A program made the position numbers and the translations under genes. This document shows positions 60,960 through 64,000 of a stretch of 64,000 bases of DNA, piece after piece. The DNA lies in assembly GCA_008360955.1 (NCBI GenBank), contig LUCM01004167.1, forward strand, positions 1 through 64,000. Direction: 5' to 3'. Position 1 is the first letter of the stretch; each line of letters opens with the position of its first letter. The stretch is from Fasciolopsis buskii (lineage: Eukaryota > Platyhelminthes > Trematoda > Plagiorchiida > Fasciolidae). Under the pieces are notes generated by a model that saw nothing but the letters and a program-made list of their open reading frames with translations, was not told the DNA's origin and ran no database searches.

Positions 60960-63900
60960 TTCACAAACCAAATTTCAAATTAAGAGAAGAATGGCTGGTG
61001 GTGTTTAACAGCAAGCCAGACGAGCCAATGACAGTGGTCGAGCAACTCACTCTACAGGACGCTCCAAAGTTGGCCCTCGTTTGGCAACAATGAGCCATTG
61101 CTCCGTAGTACTTAATGACCTCGTGGGTGAAGCCCACAACAGGGCGCAAATCTTCGAAAGAAGATTGTCCAATTTAATGGATCATGTTAACCATCTGGAG
61201 CGCGCTATCTCAAAGCTTGCATCTCATCGACCCTGAGACAGGGCTGGGCAAACATGACCTGGTGGCCACTGACAACTTCCTGGATGCGCTGGCGTCCGAA
61301 GCATCCAGTAGAGTGGACAGGCCATGTAACGTTATTGTCTTTAACATCCCTGATCGCATTCTTATGAACGGCCTTAGAGATCAAATCATGGCGGCTAGCG
61401 GCATGGCGCAAATACCATGTATATTAACGAGTCTGCGAAAGCGGACACAGCATCATGGTTGCCCCCTCATGGTGCAGTTCCAGACAAAAATTCTAGCAAA
61501 GCTCTTCATCAGCAAGCTAAGCGTTATTGTGGCAACTACATCGTTTAAAAACAAAAATAACCATAGACAAAACGCCCCTCAAGAGGAAACGTTTTGCCAA
61601 AACTTCGCACGACTCCAGTCACACGTATGTGATTTCCAAGATTCCACCACCAAACATTGCACGGCCCGTTATAGCGGAGACACCTAAAACGAGCATTGTC
61701 TCCAAAACATATACCCGTTCGCCGGCCTAACAGAAATTCATTAGAGCCAATACCGTCCACGGGTTCACGCTCTATCTTGATAGACCTAGACATATCGAGC
61801 TCGCCCCTCCACATTTCAGCCCCCGTCCAAATGCCCCCACCTAGGCAACAGCAACACAACGTCACCTTGTTCAGTTAAACTCAAACAACCTTCCATCCCG
61901 CGCCCACTCTACAGTTCGATTGCCAAGGCCAGTGCCTGTAGTCCAACATCATACTCCAACCTGCCCCCAACAGACTGCAGGCCCTCAAGTGACTAATAAT
62001 GTGCTTGACACCAAGGAAAGCGACTTTTCTTTAACCAACCGTGCTCTGACCCTCCTCAATGGAAGAGGTCCACGTAAAATATATAAACCTCTTCCACCTC
62101 CTAAGATCCCCGACAAGCCCATAAATAATGGCACGGTGCCACTAGATCTACCATGGTCACATAGCTCAGCCCCTTCAGGAGGTACGGTTAAGTCCGTTAG
62201 ACCTCAATCTCCTCATTTCAAAGCCACAATCAAACCCCGCAGCACTAAGAACCATCTCTCGCTACCCCATCCAACGACGTTATTTAATAATCATAACTTT
62301 AACCTCGATTAACGCCGCAGAACTGAAATCGATTTCCGTAGTGCTGACCCGTCACCTATTTCCCCAAAAGTACGTATGAACCATATTCAAATCTGAACAA
62401 GGCCACACTTTTCCGAGTTACCCTTGATTGACCATATGCAGCCTGTAGACGCAATGCTTAAGCCGATTTGCTAACGCCTACTGTCCCGCTTTCCCAGACC
62501 AAATCTCGAGGCTTCCAATCAGCCAGACGTCAGGCCTTCAAAAATCCTGCCACCTATTGATATGCTCCAAATGCCGCTAGGATACCCTTTATTTTGTCCG
62601 GTTTTTCCGACAGCCATACCATGCTCTCCACCACCGGTGCACAGCCTCTTCAATCCCCAACAAATGCACGTTGCTCACCGCCTATACCAATGAACAGGTT
62701 GGAGCCTACAGCAGCTTATGAATCAGGCGTGACAAGACATGATCACCCAAAGGCCTTACCACCAACATCCATTCTTCCTTGTTTGTCTCGCAATGACTTT
62801 CCACCCCAAATAAAACCATACGTCCATGATGACATTTACTCTAGTTATCCACATTCACAAGCTACTACAATTGAGCCATTTTCATTGTTACCAATAAATG
62901 CTTGCTCGACACTAAATAAGGTGCACACGCTGCGCCTGTTGGTGTATACACGTAGATATGATTTCATTCTTATCACTGAGACATGGCTGACCGACAATAC
63001 CCTCAACAGAGACATTGTTTTATTTGGTTACAATGCTTTTAGGAAAGACAGGATAAATAAGCTCGGGAGAAGCTGTCTCATATACACAAGAGACACCCTT
63101 TCAGCCTCATGGTACAGTCATCCTACCTTTAATAAATCGAAAGATTATGTCTGGCTGACTGTGGCCATCGGGCATCAGGACTTACTGATCAGTTGCACCT
63201 ACCGTCTCCCTAGTAAGCATCAGTCAGAGTCCTTACCCCTAATTGATGCGCTTAACGAGGCCGCAGACCTTCCTCCTCAGCTTCCACTAAACCATGCCAC
63301 AGAGCCTCATGAATTCATCTTACCTCCATAATTTGCAGCCAAAATTGGGGCAGTTTCTTTCTATCGGTGGATCCACAATTGGCCACCAACCAATGTTACG
63401 CAATTCTAAGTGTGTGCCTTAATCCAATCACTCCTAACTAGTGCGGTACGATCCCCAAATGGTTGAGCACCCTGGACCGTCTAAAATAAAAGTATTTTTT
63501 ATTCCAAACAAGATTCATAAGAACAAAAGAATTTGCTCTGATATTGCAAATGAACCGTCTGTCTGGGGTGATCAAGACACTTTTCGATTCTCTTCAAAAG
63601 AAGAAGGAACTTCAAGCATCACACTCTAAAAACAAGGCTGCAGCGCTGGAAAAACTGCTGAGAACTGACAGCTCCTTACCTAGTACGCACAGCACGTCAA
63701 TCATATTCAGGGGCACGTGTGCAAATGACCCTCTAATGATTTCAGAGGTGTTCAGTGATTATTTCGCCGCCTCTATGACTAGTGATGACAACACAATTAT
63801 ACCGAACATTCCGCCGGTCTCCGCTGCTTCCCCTCCAAGATTCTCTTTTCACCCTAGTGACATTAAGCCACCACTGTCAAAGGCGAGACCATCTTTCCAC

Positions 63901-64000
63901 GTCGGACCGGGCGACCCTCCCCCAGCCCTCTTAAAATTTGGGGTTGCGGACATCCCTATACTTTTGTTCAATCTATCTATTCTTTCCTTAAATTGTGACA
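60960..64000 (+). mobile_element. CR1-like LINE with ORF1 and ORF2 (LINE F), running off the window
   Basis: ORF1 region: a coiled-coil-like segment ERRLSNLMDHVNHLERAI (61,160-61,210), then RPCNVIVFNIPDR and RTQHHGCPLMVQFQ at 61,320-61,490 (RRM-like ORF1 pattern), then a proline-rich stretch to about 62,700. ORF2 endonuclease: INACSTLNKVHTLRLLVYTR and YDFILITETWLTDN (62,900-63,000), then YNAFRKDRINKLG and LLISCTYRLPSKH to 63,210. The catalytic GDFN part is replaced by unrelated or degraded codons. The linker reads FSDYFAASMTSDDN near 63,755-63,800 and FSFHPSDIKPPLSKARPSFH near 63,842-63,900, then PPALLKFGVADIPILLFNL, which leads into RT beyond the window. Dead, with frameshifts in both ORFs. 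Confidence 0.9.

Noticed and set aside
1..64000. CRISPR arrays, operons, prokaryotic defence systems, rRNA genes
   Set aside because: The window is eukaryotic, with spliced genes and LINEs; no direct-repeat array with spacers and no rRNA sequence was seen.

Overview
This is eukaryotic DNA from a parasitic flatworm, most likely a digenean trematode. The reasons are: host genes with very small introns (32 and 36 bp) beside large repeat-filled ones; many decayed LINEs of an EN-RT type I associate with trematodes; and a tRNA-derived SINE with a hammerhead ribozyme, the design known from the schistosome Sm-alpha element. I cannot name the species. Most long open frames here are chance or transposon remnants. 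Real host coding sequence lies in two convergent genes.

Host genes. (1) Tudor-SN/SND1, plus strand, 28,005-36,622, polyA signal at 37,082. Nine coding exons join in consistent phase into 1,001 codons plus stop (four SN-like domains, then a Tudor domain inside a fifth). No cis-spliced first exon was found. (2) LIN-7 (VELI/MALS), minus strand, 53,345 down to 43,977. Three exons were found (L27, PDZ, C-terminal tail); the N-terminal exon was not. The LIN-7 introns are full of retroelements.

Layout. 1-10.4 kb: mostly anonymous DNA with RT remnants at 4.6-5.25 kb and 8.9-9.13 kb. 10.4-13.3 kb: a decayed LINE. 13.7-13.9 kb: a TA microsatellite and a hammerhead-ribozyme-like motif. 14.3-22.9 kb: four pieces of LINE family A in alternating orientation, one of them (19.1-22.9 kb) nearly complete. 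23.2-27 kb: two copies of an unknown repeat (R3). 28-37.1 kb: SND1, whose intron 8 holds LINE A pieces, repeat R1, a tRNA-hammerhead SINE in a head-to-head palindrome, and a 1.2-kb repeated block around a single N that is probably an assembly artefact. 37.5-43.4 kb: LINE A pieces and a CR1-like LINE between the two genes. 44-53.3 kb: LIN-7 with R1, R3, a CR1-like LINE and LINE A in its introns. 57.7-59.8 kb: a decayed Ty3/Gypsy gag-pol on the minus strand. 61-64 kb: a CR1-like LINE (ORF1 plus ORF2) running off the window.

The most interesting signals are two hammerhead-type ribozyme motifs (13.8 kb and 33.45 kb), the SINE that carries one of them, the mosaic near-identity among dead LINE A copies, and the possibility that SND1 translation starts on an AUG supplied by a trans-spliced leader.
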